Source: JAABQG01 sp963726365 (lineage in GTDB: Bacteria > Pseudomonadota > Gammaproteobacteria > Burkholderiales > Burkholderiaceae_C). Taken from it: DNA of 64,000 nt. Where the stretch lies: positions 90,902 to 154,901 of the forward strand of contig CAVSCI010000012.1 in NCBI GenBank assembly GCA_963726365.1. The letters run 5' to 3'. Positions within the stretch are counted from its first letter, which is position 1, and each line of letters opens with the position of its first letter. Made by a program: the position numbers and the translations under genes. Under the pieces are notes generated by a model. It searched no databases, had not been told where the DNA came from, and saw nothing but the letters and a program-made list of their open reading frames with translations. This document shows, one piece after another, positions 38,290 through 48,100 of this stretch.

Positions 38290-38800
38290 ATGCCCCCCTC
38301 GCTGATCACCCGGACCCTGCTTTCACTGGGGCTGGCACTGGCCCTCGCGCCGCATCCCGCCCTGGCCCTGCAAGCCGGAGAAACGCCGGTGATCCAGGGC
38401 AAGACGCTCACCGGCGCTGCCTTCGATCTCGTGGCCCTGCGCGGCAAGGTGGTGCTGGTGCTGTTCTGGTCCACCGATTGCGCGGTCTGCCGCGACAAGA
38501 TGCCGGAGCTGCGCGCCAACGCGCAGGGCTGGCAGGGCAAGCCCTTCGAACTGGTCAGCATCAGTTTCGACCGGCGCGAGCAGGACGCCCTGGACTACGA
38601 AAAGCTGGTCACCACCCTGGTGCCCGCCAACCAGCGCTTTGCGTCCCTCTGGTCCGGCAACCCGGCCTACAAGGGGAACGCCGTGAGGCCGGCGCAGTTG
38701 CCCACCGCCTGGCTGCTGGACAAATCCGGCAAGCTGGTCGAGACCTACACCGGACGCGATTCCCGCCGAAGCCTGGGACAAGATCGCCGACCTTCTCTGA
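38290..38800 (+). CDS. TlpA/ResA-like periplasmic thioredoxin; one +1 frame break
   Basis: Start MPPSLITRTLLSLGLALALA is a signal peptide. The thioredoxin fold carries the redox motif CAVC in LFWSTDCAVCRDKMPEL. An extra base near 38758 alters the last ~17 residues; removing it gives TGRIPAEAWDKIADLL and a stop at 38798-38800, for about 169 residues. Located between the ECF sigma gene and the bufferin operon with a shared promoter-like motif, so it may keep the bufferin cysteines or copper targets reduced. Confidence 0.82.
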
Positions 38801-38818
38801 GAAATTTTTTGCGGCGAC

Positions 38819-38848
38819 TGTAAGAACCGGGTTCGCCGAATGACCAAG
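38819..38848 (+). promoter_or_regulatory. Candidate ECF-dependent promoter before the bufferin operon
   Basis: TGTAAG (38819-38824), 17-base spacer, GACCAAG (38842-38848). Matches the motif before the TlpA-like gene in both boxes and spacing. The leader to the ATG at 38941 would be about 85 bases. Confidence 0.5.
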
Positions 38849-38940
38849 CCACAACCAGCAGATGGCTTTGCCTTTTCCCGCAAACTGCCTTCTGGTTCCT
38901 TCACCCTGACCTTCATCAACCTGCCTCAAGGAGTTTTCAA

Positions 38941-39222
38941 ATGAACCAACGTGCCATGATCGCCGCCGCCGCCACTTCCCTGATGTCCCTCGCCCTGTTG
39001 TCCTCGCCCGTGATGGCGCAGGACGCCGCCAAGGAAAAATGCTTCGGCATCGCCAAGGCCGGCCAGAACGACTGCGCCAACACGGCGGGCGTCCACTCGT
39101 GCGCCGGCCAGTCCAAGGTCGACAACGACAAGACCGAATGGAAATACGTCGCCAAGGGCACCTGCAAGCAGATGGGCGGCCTGAGCGCCGACGAAGCCAA
39201 AGCCGCCGCCAAGAAGGCCTGA
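38941..39222 (+). CDS. bufA1: Bufferin-type metallophore precursor (DUF2282, BufA1-like)
   Basis: 93 residues. A Sec signal peptide (1-26, ending PVMAQ) precedes a short mature peptide with four conserved cysteines at 34, 45, 54 and 75 in the contexts EKCFGIAKAG, NDCANT, HSCAGQ and KGTCKQ. DUF2282 peptides are the precursors of bufferins: BufB and BufC convert cysteines to thiooxazole-type groups that bind copper in the periplasm. Ends in a Lys/Ala helix. The GGAG ribosome site is about nine bases upstream. First gene of the bufABCD-like operon. Confidence 0.9.
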   Translation: MNQRAMIAAAATSLMSLALLSSPVMAQDAAKEKCFGIAKAGQNDCANTAGVHSCAGQSKVDNDKTEWKYVAKGTCKQMGGLSADEAKAAAKKA

Positions 39223-39233
39223 GACCCTGCATC

Positions 39234-40175
39234 ATGAAGTCCGCCACCCCGCACCCGGCCACAGACCGCGCACGCCGCGAGCCCGCCGTGGGCATCGGGT
39301 GGCGGCACCCCCACTACGCCGAGTTGCTTGAGCGGCAGCCGGCACTGGATTTCATCGAAGTCCATTCCGAGAATTTCTTCGCACCCGGCGGCGCGGCACT
39401 GGCCGTGCTGCGCGAGGGCCGGGCGATCTACCCGGTCAGCCTGCATGGCGTCGGCCTGTCGCTGGGTTCGGCCGGAGGCATTGACGAATGGCACCTGGAC
39501 CAGCTGGCCCGGCTGGTGCGTGAGATCGATCCCGTGCGCATCAGCGACCACGCCAGCTTTGCGCGCGGCACCCTGCCCGGCGTGGACGGCACCCGGAGTC
39601 CGGCGGGCGTGCACGCCGCCGACCTGCTGCCCGTGCCCTTCAGCCACGAGGCACTCGACGCAATGTGCGCCAACGTGCAGCGCGTGCAGGACCGCCTGCA
39701 ACGTCCCATCGCGGTGGAGAACCTGTCGGCCTACCTGCGCTGGCGGGACGCCGACATGAGCGAAACGCAGTTCCTGTCCACACTGGCGCAGCGCACCGGC
39801 TGCGGCCTGCTGGTGGATGTGAACAACATCTATGTGAACGCCTTGAACGCGCAGCTGCTGGGGGACCCCGGCGAGCCGCTGCAGATCTGCCGCGAATGGC
39901 TGGACCAGATCCCTGGCGGAGCGGTGGCCGAAATCCATCTGGCCGGCCACATTCACTGCGGCGACATCGTGATCGACGACCATGGCAGCCGCGTCAGCGA
40001 TCCAGTCTGGACGCTGTACCGCCACGCCATCGCCCGCTTTGGCGCGGTGCCCACCCTGATCGAATGGGACACCGGCGTGCCGGCCCTGGGCGTGCTTCTG
40101 GACGAGGCGGCGCGCGCGCGCCAGGCGGCCGCTGAAAGCCACGCCGCACCTGCCCTGGAGACGGCACTTGCATGA
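39234..40175 (+). CDS. bufB: DUF692 multinuclear iron enzyme (BufB-like)
   Basis: 313 residues from MKSATPHPATDRARRE. The DUF692 opening GIGWRHPHYAELLERQP and FIEVHSENFF, the DHASFARG and VENLSAYLRW motifs and the metal-ligand-rich VDVNNIYVN and HLAGHIH segments are all present. DUF692 proteins (MbnB, BufB) are iron-dependent TIM-barrel enzymes that oxidise cysteine residues of peptide precursors. It works with the DUF2063 partner on the peptide encoded just upstream. Confidence 0.9.
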   Translation: MKSATPHPATDRARREPAVGIGWRHPHYAELLERQPALDFIEVHSENFFAPGGAALAVLREGRAIYPVSLHGVGLSLGSAGGIDEWHLDQLARLVREIDPVRISDHASFARGTLPGVDGTRSPAGVHAADLLPVPFSHEALDAMCANVQRVQDRLQRPIAVENLSAYLRWRDADMSETQFLSTLAQRTGCGLLVDVNNIYVNALNAQLLGDPGEPLQICREWLDQIPGGAVAEIHLAGHIHCGDIVIDDHGSRVSDPVWTLYRHAIARFGAVPTLIEWDTGVPALGVLLDEAARARQAAAESHAAPALETALA

Positions 40176-40990
40176 CCGCGCTCGTACATCAACAACAGGC
40201 CTTGTTGGGCACCTTGCTGGCCCTGCCGGGCAGTGCCCAGGCCGCTGACGCCCTGACAGCGCTCAGGTCACAAATCCTTGCGCCCTGGGAGCGGGGCCTG
40301 AACGCTTACCAGGCCAACGGCCACGACCTGGCCGGGCGCAGTCTGCGCGCGGCCTATCCCGTGGCCACGGCGCTGGTGGGCGACGACAGCTTTGCCATCC
40401 TGGCGCGCGAGTTCTGGCACCGCCATCCGCCCGCGCGCGGTGATCTGGCATGCTGGGGCGAGGCCTTGCCTGAATTCGTCGCGCACAACCCGCAACTGGC
40501 CGACGTGCCCTACCTGGCCGATGTGGCGCGCGTGGAGTGGGCACTGCACCGCGCGGCAGGTGCGCCCGATGCCGGCGCCGATCCCGCCTCCTTCGCGCTC
40601 CTGACCCAGACCGATCCCGACACCCTCACCCTGCGGCTGGCCCCGGGCACGGTGGTGATGATCAGCGAATGGCCGGTGGCCAGCCTGGTCACCGCGCACC
40701 TGCACGACGATCCGCCCCTGGCGGTGGCCGCCGCGCGGGTTCAGGCGCACGACGCTGAAAACGCTGTGGTGTGGCGACAGGCCCTGCGCCCGCTTGTTGC
40801 GGCCTGCACGCCCGCCGAGGCTGCGCTGCTTGTGGCCCTGTTGCAACGCCGTTCGCTGCTGGACAGCCTGAACCAAGCCCTGGCTGTCGATGCCGGGTTC
40901 GATCTCGGTCAATGGCTCCCGGGCGCCGTGGCGCAGGGGCTGGTGCTGGGCGCCCAGCCGATGGATGCCGCACCCGGATCGGCCGCATAG
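40172..40990 (+). CDS. bufC: DUF2063 partner protein (BufC-like)
   Basis: 272 residues, starting in an ATGA overlap with bufB. The N-terminal helical domain (LRSQILAPWERGLNAYQANG, LRAAYPVATALVGDDSF, PYLADVARVEWALHRA) is the DUF2063 putative DNA-binding/peptide-recognition domain. In bufferin and methanobactin systems this type of protein recognises the precursor peptide for the DUF692 enzyme. Confidence 0.87.
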   Translation: MTALVHQQQALLGTLLALPGSAQAADALTALRSQILAPWERGLNAYQANGHDLAGRSLRAAYPVATALVGDDSFAILAREFWHRHPPARGDLACWGEALPEFVAHNPQLADVPYLADVARVEWALHRAAGAPDAGADPASFALLTQTDPDTLTLRLAPGTVVMISEWPVASLVTAHLHDDPPLAVAAARVQAHDAENAVVWRQALRPLVAACTPAEAALLVALLQRRSLLDSLNQALAVDAGFDLGQWLPGAVAQGLVLGAQPMDAAPGSAA

Positions 40991-41045
40991 CCCTGCCGCC
41001 GCCTCCATTCCTTCCGTCTTCAAACCCTGAACCCAGGAAACCCGC

Positions 41046-41528
41046 ATGTCCACCTTCCCCCTGCTTCAACGCGGCGCCTCGCTGTGGAACCGCCTTACCA
41101 CCGTGCTGGACAACACCCAACCGCTGGCAGCGCTGCTCGCGCGCGGCTATGTGGCCGAGGCCTTCTTTCGCTCCGGCCTGACCAAGATCCGCGACTGGGA
41201 AACCACCCTCGCCCTGTTCAGTGACGAGTACAAGGTGCCGCTGCTGTCGCCCGGTGTGGCGGCCGTGATGGGCACCGGCGGGGAACTGGTCCTGCCGGTC
41301 CTGCTGCTGCTCGGACTGGGCGGGCGCTTTGCGGCGCTGGGCCTGTCGGTGATGAATGTCGTCGCGGTGATCAGCCTGAGCGAGATCGCACCGGCCGCCC
41401 TGCAACAGCACGTCACCTGGGGCGTGCTGCTGGCCGCGCTGGCGATCTTTGGTGTGGGACGCTGGTCGCTGGACAGCGCGCTTGTGAAACCTTGGCTGCG
41501 CCGCGTCACAGGGCTGAATCTGATCTGA
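41046..41528 (+). CDS. DoxX-family membrane protein (BufD-like)
   Basis: 160 residues, about four membrane segments. YVAEAFFRSGLTKIRDWETTLALF and the inner loop LLSPGVAAVMGTGGELVLPVLLLLG match the DoxX family. Genes of this type end DUF2282 operons (BufD or GigA). Role in the membrane is unknown; possibly electron transfer from quinone. It faces the convergent glycosyltransferase gene with 11 bases between stops. Confidence 0.85.
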   Translation: MSTFPLLQRGASLWNRLTTVLDNTQPLAALLARGYVAEAFFRSGLTKIRDWETTLALFSDEYKVPLLSPGVAAVMGTGGELVLPVLLLLGLGGRFAALGLSVMNVVAVISLSEIAPAALQQHVTWGVLLAALAIFGVGRWSLDSALVKPWLRRVTGLNLI

Positions 41529-41539
41529 TGGAAAACGCC

Positions 41540-42969
41540 TCACCCGGGAGGCTGCGCCCTGGAATGACTTCTATTTTCATAGCTTCTTACGACCGTTTGA
41601 CGATGGGCACAGGCCAATCTGACCTGAAATTCCAGGCCCGGGGCAGGTAAAGACAGGTCGGCGGGCTCGTCGATGTCGTGCAGCGTCGGCCCAAGCCACA
41701 CGCGCAGGCCCCTCAAAGCCAGGCGGCGCAGGGTCTCGGCGGCCACGACTGGGCGTGCTCCAGGCCATGTCGCGGAAGATCTCAGGGCATTCCGCCCGCA
41801 GGCCCAGCAGCACATAGCCGCCGTCGGCCACGGGCACCAGCACCGCGTCGTGACGCGCCAGTTGCCGGGCCGCCTCGGCGATCACCCCGGCCGTGAGCGC
41901 GGGGCAGTCGGTGCCCATCAGCAGGATAGGCTGACCTTGCGGTTCGGAGGTCACGCGGTGCACCGTGCGCGCCATGCGCTCGCCCAGGTCGCCATCGCCC
42001 TGTGCGGTACGCAAGACCGCCCCCGGCAACGCCACCCCCTGCCAGGCGGCGTCATCCGGGGCCGGGGCTCATGCACAGCTCCACCGGGCCGACCTGTGCC
42101 TGCAATGCCTGCGCCAGCGCGTGGTCCAGCATGCAACGCGCGAGCTGTGCGGCCCCCTCAGCCCCCAATGCCGGAATCAGGCGCGTCTTGGCCAGCCCGG
42201 CCAGCGGCGCCTTGGCGAAAACCACGATGCGGGGCGTGTTCAAGGGCGGCATCGGCATGCGGTCTTGCTCATACCGCCGCGCCAGCGCCTGCGGCGACGC
42301 ACCGCGCCAGTAGGCCCAGCGCAGGCGCCACATCAGCACGATGGTGTGCCAGACACCGCGGCTTTCCCAGCGCCGCCCGGAGGTCGTCACGCGCTGGCGC
42401 AGGCAGGCCGGACGCGACAGATGCTTCAGGCGCTTCGACAGCTCGATGTCTTCCATCAGCGGCTGCACCGGAAAGCCCCCGACGGCGTCGAAGGCGGCGC
42501 GCGTCATGAACATCGCCTGGTCGCCGGTGGCGATGCCGCTCCAGCGCGAGCGCAGGTTCATGAGGGCCGCCACCACACCCAGCATCCTGGAGCGCCCGGC
42601 GATGCGCACGTCGAAACGGCCCCAGACCTGGCGGCCCTCGGCGAGCGAGCGCGCGATGAGGCAATCTGCGTCCGGCGGCAGCGTGGTGTCGGCGTGCAGG
42701 AACAACAGGACGCCGTTCGCGCCCGCCGCCTGTGCCCCGGCGTTCATCTGTGCCGCGCGCCCGCGCGGGGCCGAAAGTACCTCGACGCCGTCAAAGCGCT
42801 GCGCGCGCACCAGCGTGTCATCGCCGCTGCCGCCATCGGCCACCACCACCCGCGCACCGCGTGCGATCAGCGGCGCCAGGGCCTGCAAGGCCGCGGCGAT
42901 TCCCGCCGCCTCGTTCAGCACGGGCATGACGATGACCAGCGGCGACAGGTTCAGGGGTGGCGCCATCAT
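41540..42969 (-). CDS. Fused rSAM/selenodomain-associated glycosyltransferases (GT2 + CofC-like); two +1 frame breaks
   Basis: The N-terminal half (about 1-230) is a GT-A transferase: LVIVMPVLNEAAGIAAAL, VVVADGGSGDDT and LFLHADTTLPPDA, of the TIGR04283 type. The C-terminal half begins PRIVVFAKAPLAGLAKTRLIP and has LLMGTDCPALTAGV and VPVADGGYVLLGL, the TIGR04282 type. Extra bases near 42063 and 41750 interrupt it; correcting them yields one bifunctional protein of about 475 residues. These two transferase families co-occur with ArsS-type radical SAM proteins, which are encoded next to it. The final codons come from repeat copy 5. Confidence 0.82.
41562..41613 (-). repeat. ATAGC-centred palindromic repeat, copy 5
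   Basis: On the minus strand GTGCCCATCGTC, then AAGCTATGAAAATAGAAGTC. It forms the last codons of the glycosyltransferase fusion. Confidence 0.6.
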
Positions 42970-42993
42970 CGATGTCCCTTCAGGCCCGAGCGC

Positions 42994-43955
42994 TCAATGC
43001 GCCAGCGCGCCGCCGCAGCTGCTGCCCTGCCCGGCCGTGCAGCCGTAGCAGTGGCCGCTCACCCGGATCGCCTGCCCCTGCAGGTCCACCGTGAGCAGGT
43101 CGCGCAGATGCCGGCGCACCCACTGGTGCCCAGCGGCAGATCCAGCTGCTGGTTGAAATCGCAGTCGTAGAGCCAGCCCTGCCAGTCCACGCTGACCAGG
43201 CTGCGGCACATCACGCCAGCCAGGTTCTGCGGCTGGTAGCTGCCCTTGAGCAGGTCCATGTAGGCGTCGAAGCTGCCCTTGGAGACCAGCGTGGAACCAA
43301 AGCGCTGGATCGGCATGTTGGTCAGCGCCAGCAGCTCGTTGAACACGATGCCGAAGTGCTCGAAAAGCTCGCGCTTGTAGTCGGCCTGCAGCCTCTGCTG
43401 GTCCGGCGGCAGCGAGGCGCCCTGCGGGTTGTAGACCAGGTTCAGCACCAGGCCGCTGCCCGGCTGGCCATAGCCCAGCGCATTGAGCTCGCGCAGCGCG
43501 GCGATGCTCTTGTCGAACACACCGTCACCGCGCTGGCGGTCCACGTTGGCCGCCGAATAGCACGGCAGGGACGCCACCACCTCCACCTGCTGGTCGGCCA
43601 GGAAGGGCGCCAGCCCCTCCTGCCCCGGTTCGAAAAGGATGGTCAGGTTGCAGCGGTCTATCACGCGCACGCCGTGCGCCCGGGCGGTGCGCACCAGGTC
43701 ACGAAAACCCTCGTGCAGCTCCGGTGCGCCACCGGTCAGGTCCAGCGTGCCCATGCCGCGCGCCGCCAGCACCTGAGGGATCAGCGTCAGGGTGGCGTTG
43801 TCCATCATCTCGGTGCGGTTCGGGCCGGCGTTCACATGGCAGTGCAGGCAGCTCTGGTTGCAGCGGTAGCCCAGATTGACCTGCAGCGTGTCGAGGCGGC
43901 CTCGGGTCAGGGCCGGGAACAGGGTTTTCTCAAGCAGCGGCAGTGTGGCGTTCAT
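42994..43955 (-). CDS. arsS: ArsS-type radical SAM protein (Cys-rich, rSAM_SeCys family); one -1 frame break
   Basis: The radical SAM motif CNQSCLHC is near residues 32-39 and the DUF3641 C-terminal half carries MCRSLVSVDWQGWLYDCDFNQQ and the end HCYGCTAGQGSSCGGAL. ArsS from arsenosugar pathways joins dimethylarsinous acid to 5'-deoxyadenosine; other family members have unknown substrates. A missing base near 43128 shifts the frame before the terminal Cys-rich segment. Some relatives have selenocysteine in this tail; here it is all Cys. Neighbours (glycosyltransferases, MTA phosphorylase, VTT protein) fit the usual genomic company. arsM is not in the window. Confidence 0.8.
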
Positions 43956-43995
43956 GGCGAAGGGGTGCAGTTCCAGTGGTCAAGGTGTCAGGCGA

Positions 43996-44874
43996 TCAGA
44001 CCAGCAGGACCGCCAGGCGCGCGCGCACCTCGGGGGCCATGGCATCGGGCTGGGTGATCAATGAATTTTTCAGCGCGCTGTGGGCTTCGCTGACAGGCTT
44101 TTCGGCGCCCAGCAGGCGGATGGTCTCGGCCGCGATGCGCTGGGCCCGACCGGCATTCCTGAAAAGGTTCTCCAGCGCCATGTTGGCATTTACGTGCGCC
44201 TCGCGCGGGTGCCAGCAGTCGTAGTCGGTGACCATGGCCAGGGTGGTGTAGGCGATCTGTGCCTCGCGCGCCAGCTTGGCCTCGGGCATGGCCGTCATGC
44301 CGATCACGCCTGCCCCCATGGAACGGTACCAGTGGGATTCCGCCCCGCTTGAAAACTGCGGGCCCTCGATGCAGACGTAGGTGCCGCGCTCATGCAGCGT
44401 CGGCTTTTCGCCCGCCCCCTCGTCCGTCAGAACGCTGCGCACCGCACGGGCCAGCGCGGCCGCCGCCGCCGGGCACACGGGCTGCGCCATCGACACATGG
44501 GCCACGGCACCCTGGCCAAAGAAGGTGCTGTCGCGCCGTCGGGTCAGGTCGATGAACTGGTCGGGCAGCACCATGTCCAGCGGCAGGAAGTCTTCACGCA
44601 ACGAGCCCACCGCCGACAGCGAAAGCAGGTATCTCACGCCCAGCTGCTTCATCGCATGGATGTTGGCGCGGTAGGGCACCTCGGACGGCAACAGCTTGTG
44701 CCCGCGTGCATGCCGCGCCAGAAAAACCACCGGCACGCCGTGCACCCGCCCGGTGACGAGCACGTCGGAGGGCGCACCAAACGGCGTGTCCATCACCTGC
44801 TCCTGCGCGCCTTCGAGCGCATCCATCTGGTAGAGGCCGCTGCCTCCGATGACACCCACAAGGGCCTGGGTCAT
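43996..44874 (-). CDS. mtnP: S-methyl-5'-thioadenosine phosphorylase
   Basis: 292 residues. VGVIGGSGLYQMDAL, FLARHARGHKLLPSEVPYRANI and CIEGPQFSSGAES are the purine-nucleoside-phosphorylase family motifs, and the GMTAMPEAKLAREA and TDYDCWH segments are typical of MTA phosphorylases. It cleaves 5'-methylthioadenosine (and 5'-deoxyadenosine-like nucleosides) to adenine and a ribose-1-phosphate. Next to the ArsS-type gene it could also act on adenosyl-arsenicals; this is inference. Confidence 0.9.
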   Translation of the reverse strand: MTQALVGVIGGSGLYQMDALEGAQEQVMDTPFGAPSDVLVTGRVHGVPVVFLARHARGHKLLPSEVPYRANIHAMKQLGVRYLLSLSAVGSLREDFLPLDMVLPDQFIDLTRRRDSTFFGQGAVAHVSMAQPVCPAAAAALARAVRSVLTDEGAGEKPTLHERGTYVCIEGPQFSSGAESHWYRSMGAGVIGMTAMPEAKLAREAQIAYTTLAMVTDYDCWHPREAHVNANMALENLFRNAGRAQRIAAETIRLLGAEKPVSEAHSALKNSLITQPDAMAPEVRARLAVLLV

Positions 44875-45106
44875 AGGGTCAATTCCTTGCGCAGAGGTTG
44901 GTCTGGCGAAAACGCCGCAAACTGGAAAGACAAGCCAAAGGGAAGATTCTGTTCGATTTCGGCGGGGTCGTGCCGGGCGTGGCCTTTAGTCCTTGCGACA
45001 TTGGTCGCGCGGGCGGGGCATTCCTTACGCCGCACACTTCAGTCTTTTTTGTAAGAATGCCCTGCAGACTCAGGCCAAGCTCTCAGAACCCCCATCAAAG
45101 GACATC

Positions 45107-47271
45107 TTGAACTCACGCAAACTGGTCATCGCGCTCGTGCTGCTGGCGGGGATTGGCGCGTTTTTTGCGCTCGACCTGGGCCGCTTCTTCAGCCTGGCCT
45201 ACATCAAGGAAAGCCAGGGCGCCATTGCCGCCCTGCACGCGCAGCGCCCGCTGCTCGTGGCAATGGTCTTCTTCAGTGTCTACGTGGCCATCACGGCCTT
45301 GTCGCTGCCCGGCGCGGCCATCATGACGCTGGCGGGCGGTGCCGTCTTCGGCCTGGTCTGGGGCACGGTCATCGTGTCGTTTGCCTCGACGCTGGGCGCC
45401 ACGCTGGCCATGCTGGCCGCACGCTACCTGTTCCGCGACACCCTTCAGCAACGTTTCGGCAACAAGCTGGCCGAGGTCGACAAGGGCATTGCGCGCGACG
45501 GGGCGTTCTACCTTTTCACGCTGCGGCTGATTCCAGTCATGCCGTTCTTCGTGCTGAACCTGCTGATGGGCCTGACGCGCATGAAGACCTGGACCTACTT
45601 CTGGGTCAGCCAGGTCGGCATGGCCGCCGGCACGGTGGTCTATGTGAATGCGGGCACACAGCTGGCCCGGATCGATTCGCTGAAATCCATTCTGTCGCCG
45701 GCCTTGATTGGCTCCTTCGTGCTGCTGGGCCTGCTGCCGCTGATCGTGAAGAAAGTGCTCGCCATCGTGCAGCGCCGCAAGGTCTATGCGCGCTGGAACG
45801 CCGTGCGCCCCAGGACGTTTGATCGCAACCTCGTCGTCATCGGCGCGGGCGCCGGCGGCCTGGTCACCGCCTACATCGCCGCGGCGGTGAAGGCCAAGGT
45901 CACGCTGGTCGAGGCGCACAAGATGGGCGGCGACTGCCTCAACTACGGCTGCGTCCCCAGCAAGGCACTGATCAGGAGTGCCAAGCTGGCGCACCAGATG
46001 CGCCACGGCGCGCGCTACGGGCTGACCGACGCGATGCCGCGCGTTCAGCTTCAAGGCCGTGATGCAGCGCATCCACGACGTGATCACCGCGATCGCGCCG
46101 CACGACAGCGTCGAGCGCTACACCGGCCTGGGCGTCGAGGTGCTGCAGGGCTACGCGAAGATCGTCAACCCCTGGACCGTGGAGATCGCGCTCAACGATG
46201 GCGGCACGCAGACGTTGACCACTCGCGCCATCGTCATCGCCGCCGGCGCGCGCCCCTTCGTGCCGCCCCTGCCGGGCCTGGACGACGTGGGCTATGTCAC
46301 CAGCGACACCTTGTGGGACGCCTTTGCGACGCTGGACGAGGTGCCGCGCCGCCTGGTGGTGCTGGGCGGCGGCCCGATCGGCTGCGAGCTGGCGCAGAGC
46401 TTCCAGCGCCTGGGCGCGCAGGTGACGCAGGTCGAAATGGCGCCGCGCATCATGGTCCGCGAAGACGTGGAGGTCTCGCAACTGGCGCTCGAATCGCTGC
46501 AGGCCGACGGCGTGCAGGTGCTGACCGGGCACAAGGCGCTGCGCTGCGAGCGCGAAGGGGATCGAAAAATTCATCGTGGTCGAACACGCGGGCGTCGAGC
46601 AGCGCTTCGCCTTTGACGAACTGATCTGTGCCGTGGGCCGCGTCGCCCGGCTGAGCGGCTACGGCCTGGAAGAACTCGGCATCCCCACCCAGCGGACCGT
46701 GGAGACCAACGAGTATCTGCAGACGATCTACCCCAACATCTACGCCGCCGGCGACGTGGCCGGGCCTTACCAGTTCACCCATGTGGCCGCGCACCAGGCC
46801 TGGTACGCGGCGGTCAACGCGCTGTTCGGCGGCCTGAAATCCTTCAAGGTCGACTACTCGGTGATTCCCTGGGCCACCTTCATCGACCCCGAGGTCGCGC
46901 GCGTCGGCCTGAACGAGCAGGAGGCCACCGAAAAGGGCATCGCGTATGAAGTGACCCGCTACGGCATCGACGACCTGGACCGCGCCATTGCGGACAGCGA
47001 AGCCCACGGTTTCGTGAAGGTGCTCACCGTGCCGGGCAAGGACCGGATCCTCGGCGTGACCATCGTCGGCACGCACGCCGGCGACCTGCTGGCCGAGTAC
47101 GTGCTGGCCATGAAGCACGGCCTGGGGTTGAACAAGATTCTGGGCACCATCCACACTTACCCCACGCTGGCCGAGGCCAACAAATACGCCGCCGGCGAGT
47201 GGAAGCGCGCGCACCAGCCGGTGCGCCTGCTCGACTGGGTGCGCCGGTACCACGACTGGAAGCGGAGCTGA
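45107..47271 (+). CDS. VTT-domain membrane protein fused to an FAD disulfide oxidoreductase; two +1 frame breaks
   Basis: Start is TTG at 45107 after an AAGGA site. The N-terminal ~235 residues have about five membrane segments and the TVP38/TMEM64 (VTT) core, TALSLPGAAIMTLAGGAVFGL and FTLRLIPVMPFFVLN. The C-terminal ~480 residues form a mercuric-reductase/dihydrolipoamide-dehydrogenase-like enzyme: VVIGAGAGGLVTAYIA (FAD), GGDCLNYGCVPSKAL (redox disulfide), VVLGGGPIGCELAQ (NAD(P)H) and YAAGDVAGPYQFTH. Single extra bases near 46043 and 46559 were corrected to give one protein of about 720 residues. The terminal HTYPTLAEANK helix is the family interface motif. Probably a membrane-attached reductase; substrate unknown. 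Confidence 0.85.
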
Positions 47272-47272
47272 A

Positions 47273-48100
47273 ATGAAACCGACCCGCCGACTCGCTATTC
47301 AATCCATAGCAGGACTGGTCCTTTTGACGCTGGGAGCGACCTCATTTGGGCAAGATAATGCCACTTTGGTTGCCGCTGACGCCACCTGGGACGCCTTGCT
47401 CGCCAGGCACGTGAAATGGCTGCCCGACAACCGGCAGTCGCGCGTGAACTACCGCGGCTTCGCGGCGGACCGGGCCGAGCTGGGCCGGGTGCTGGCCGCC
47501 TGGTCGGCCGTGCCGCGCGCCACCTTCAACGGCTGGCCGCGCGAACAGCAGATGGCCTTCCTGATCAACGCCTACAACGGCTTCACCATCGAGCTGATCC
47601 TGAGCAAGTACCCCGACCTCGCGTCGATCAAGGACCTGGGCTCGTTGCTGCAAAGCCCCTGGAAAAAATCGTTCTTCACGCTGCTCGGCGAAACCCGGAC
47701 GCTGGACTGGATCGAGCACGAACAGCTGCGCCCGACCTACGCCGACCCGCGCATCCACACCGCCATCGTCTGCGCCAGTATCGGCTGCCCGGCGCTACGG
47801 CCCGAGGCCTTCACTGCGGCCAAGCTCGACGCCCAGCTCGAAGACGGCCTGCGCCGCTTCCTGGGCGACCGCACGCGCAACCGCTATGCCGACGGCAAGC
47901 TGCAGGTCAGCCTGATCTTCAAGTGGTTCAAGGACGACTTCGAGAAAGGGCACAAGGGCTTCCGGCAACTGGCCGACGTGTTCGCGCGCCATGCCGACCT
48001 GCTGGCCGACGCGCCGGCGGACCGACAGAAAATCAGGGAAAAGAATGCCGCCATCACGTATCTGGACTACGACTGGTCTCTTAACGATCTGGGTCGCTAG
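47273..48100 (+). CDS. DUF547 secreted protein
   Basis: 275 residues. The signal peptide is encoded partly by repeat copy 9 (IQSIAGLVLLTLGAT). The DUF547 domain shows MAFLINAYNGFTIELIL and IVCASIGCPALRPEAF, with the last part DWSLNDLGR. Function unknown; frequent neighbour of ArsS-type genes. It follows the oxidoreductase fusion by one base, so the two are co-transcribed. Confidence 0.85.
   Translation: MKPTRRLAIQSIAGLVLLTLGATSFGQDNATLVAADATWDALLARHVKWLPDNRQSRVNYRGFAADRAELGRVLAAWSAVPRATFNGWPREQQMAFLINAYNGFTIELILSKYPDLASIKDLGSLLQSPWKKSFFTLLGETRTLDWIEHEQLRPTYADPRIHTAIVCASIGCPALRPEAFTAAKLDAQLEDGLRRFLGDRTRNRYADGKLQVSLIFKWFKDDFEKGHKGFRQLADVFARHADLLADAPADRQKIREKNAAITYLDYDWSLNDLGR
47292..47336 (+). 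repeat. ATAGC-type repeat, copy 9 (half element in DUF547 signal-peptide coding region)
   Basis: CTATTCAATCCATAGC, then GGTCCTTTTGACGCTGGG. The right arm matches copies 10 and 11 and is the reverse complement of the left arm CCCAGCGTC of copies 1, 3, 4 and 6. Confidence 0.65.
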
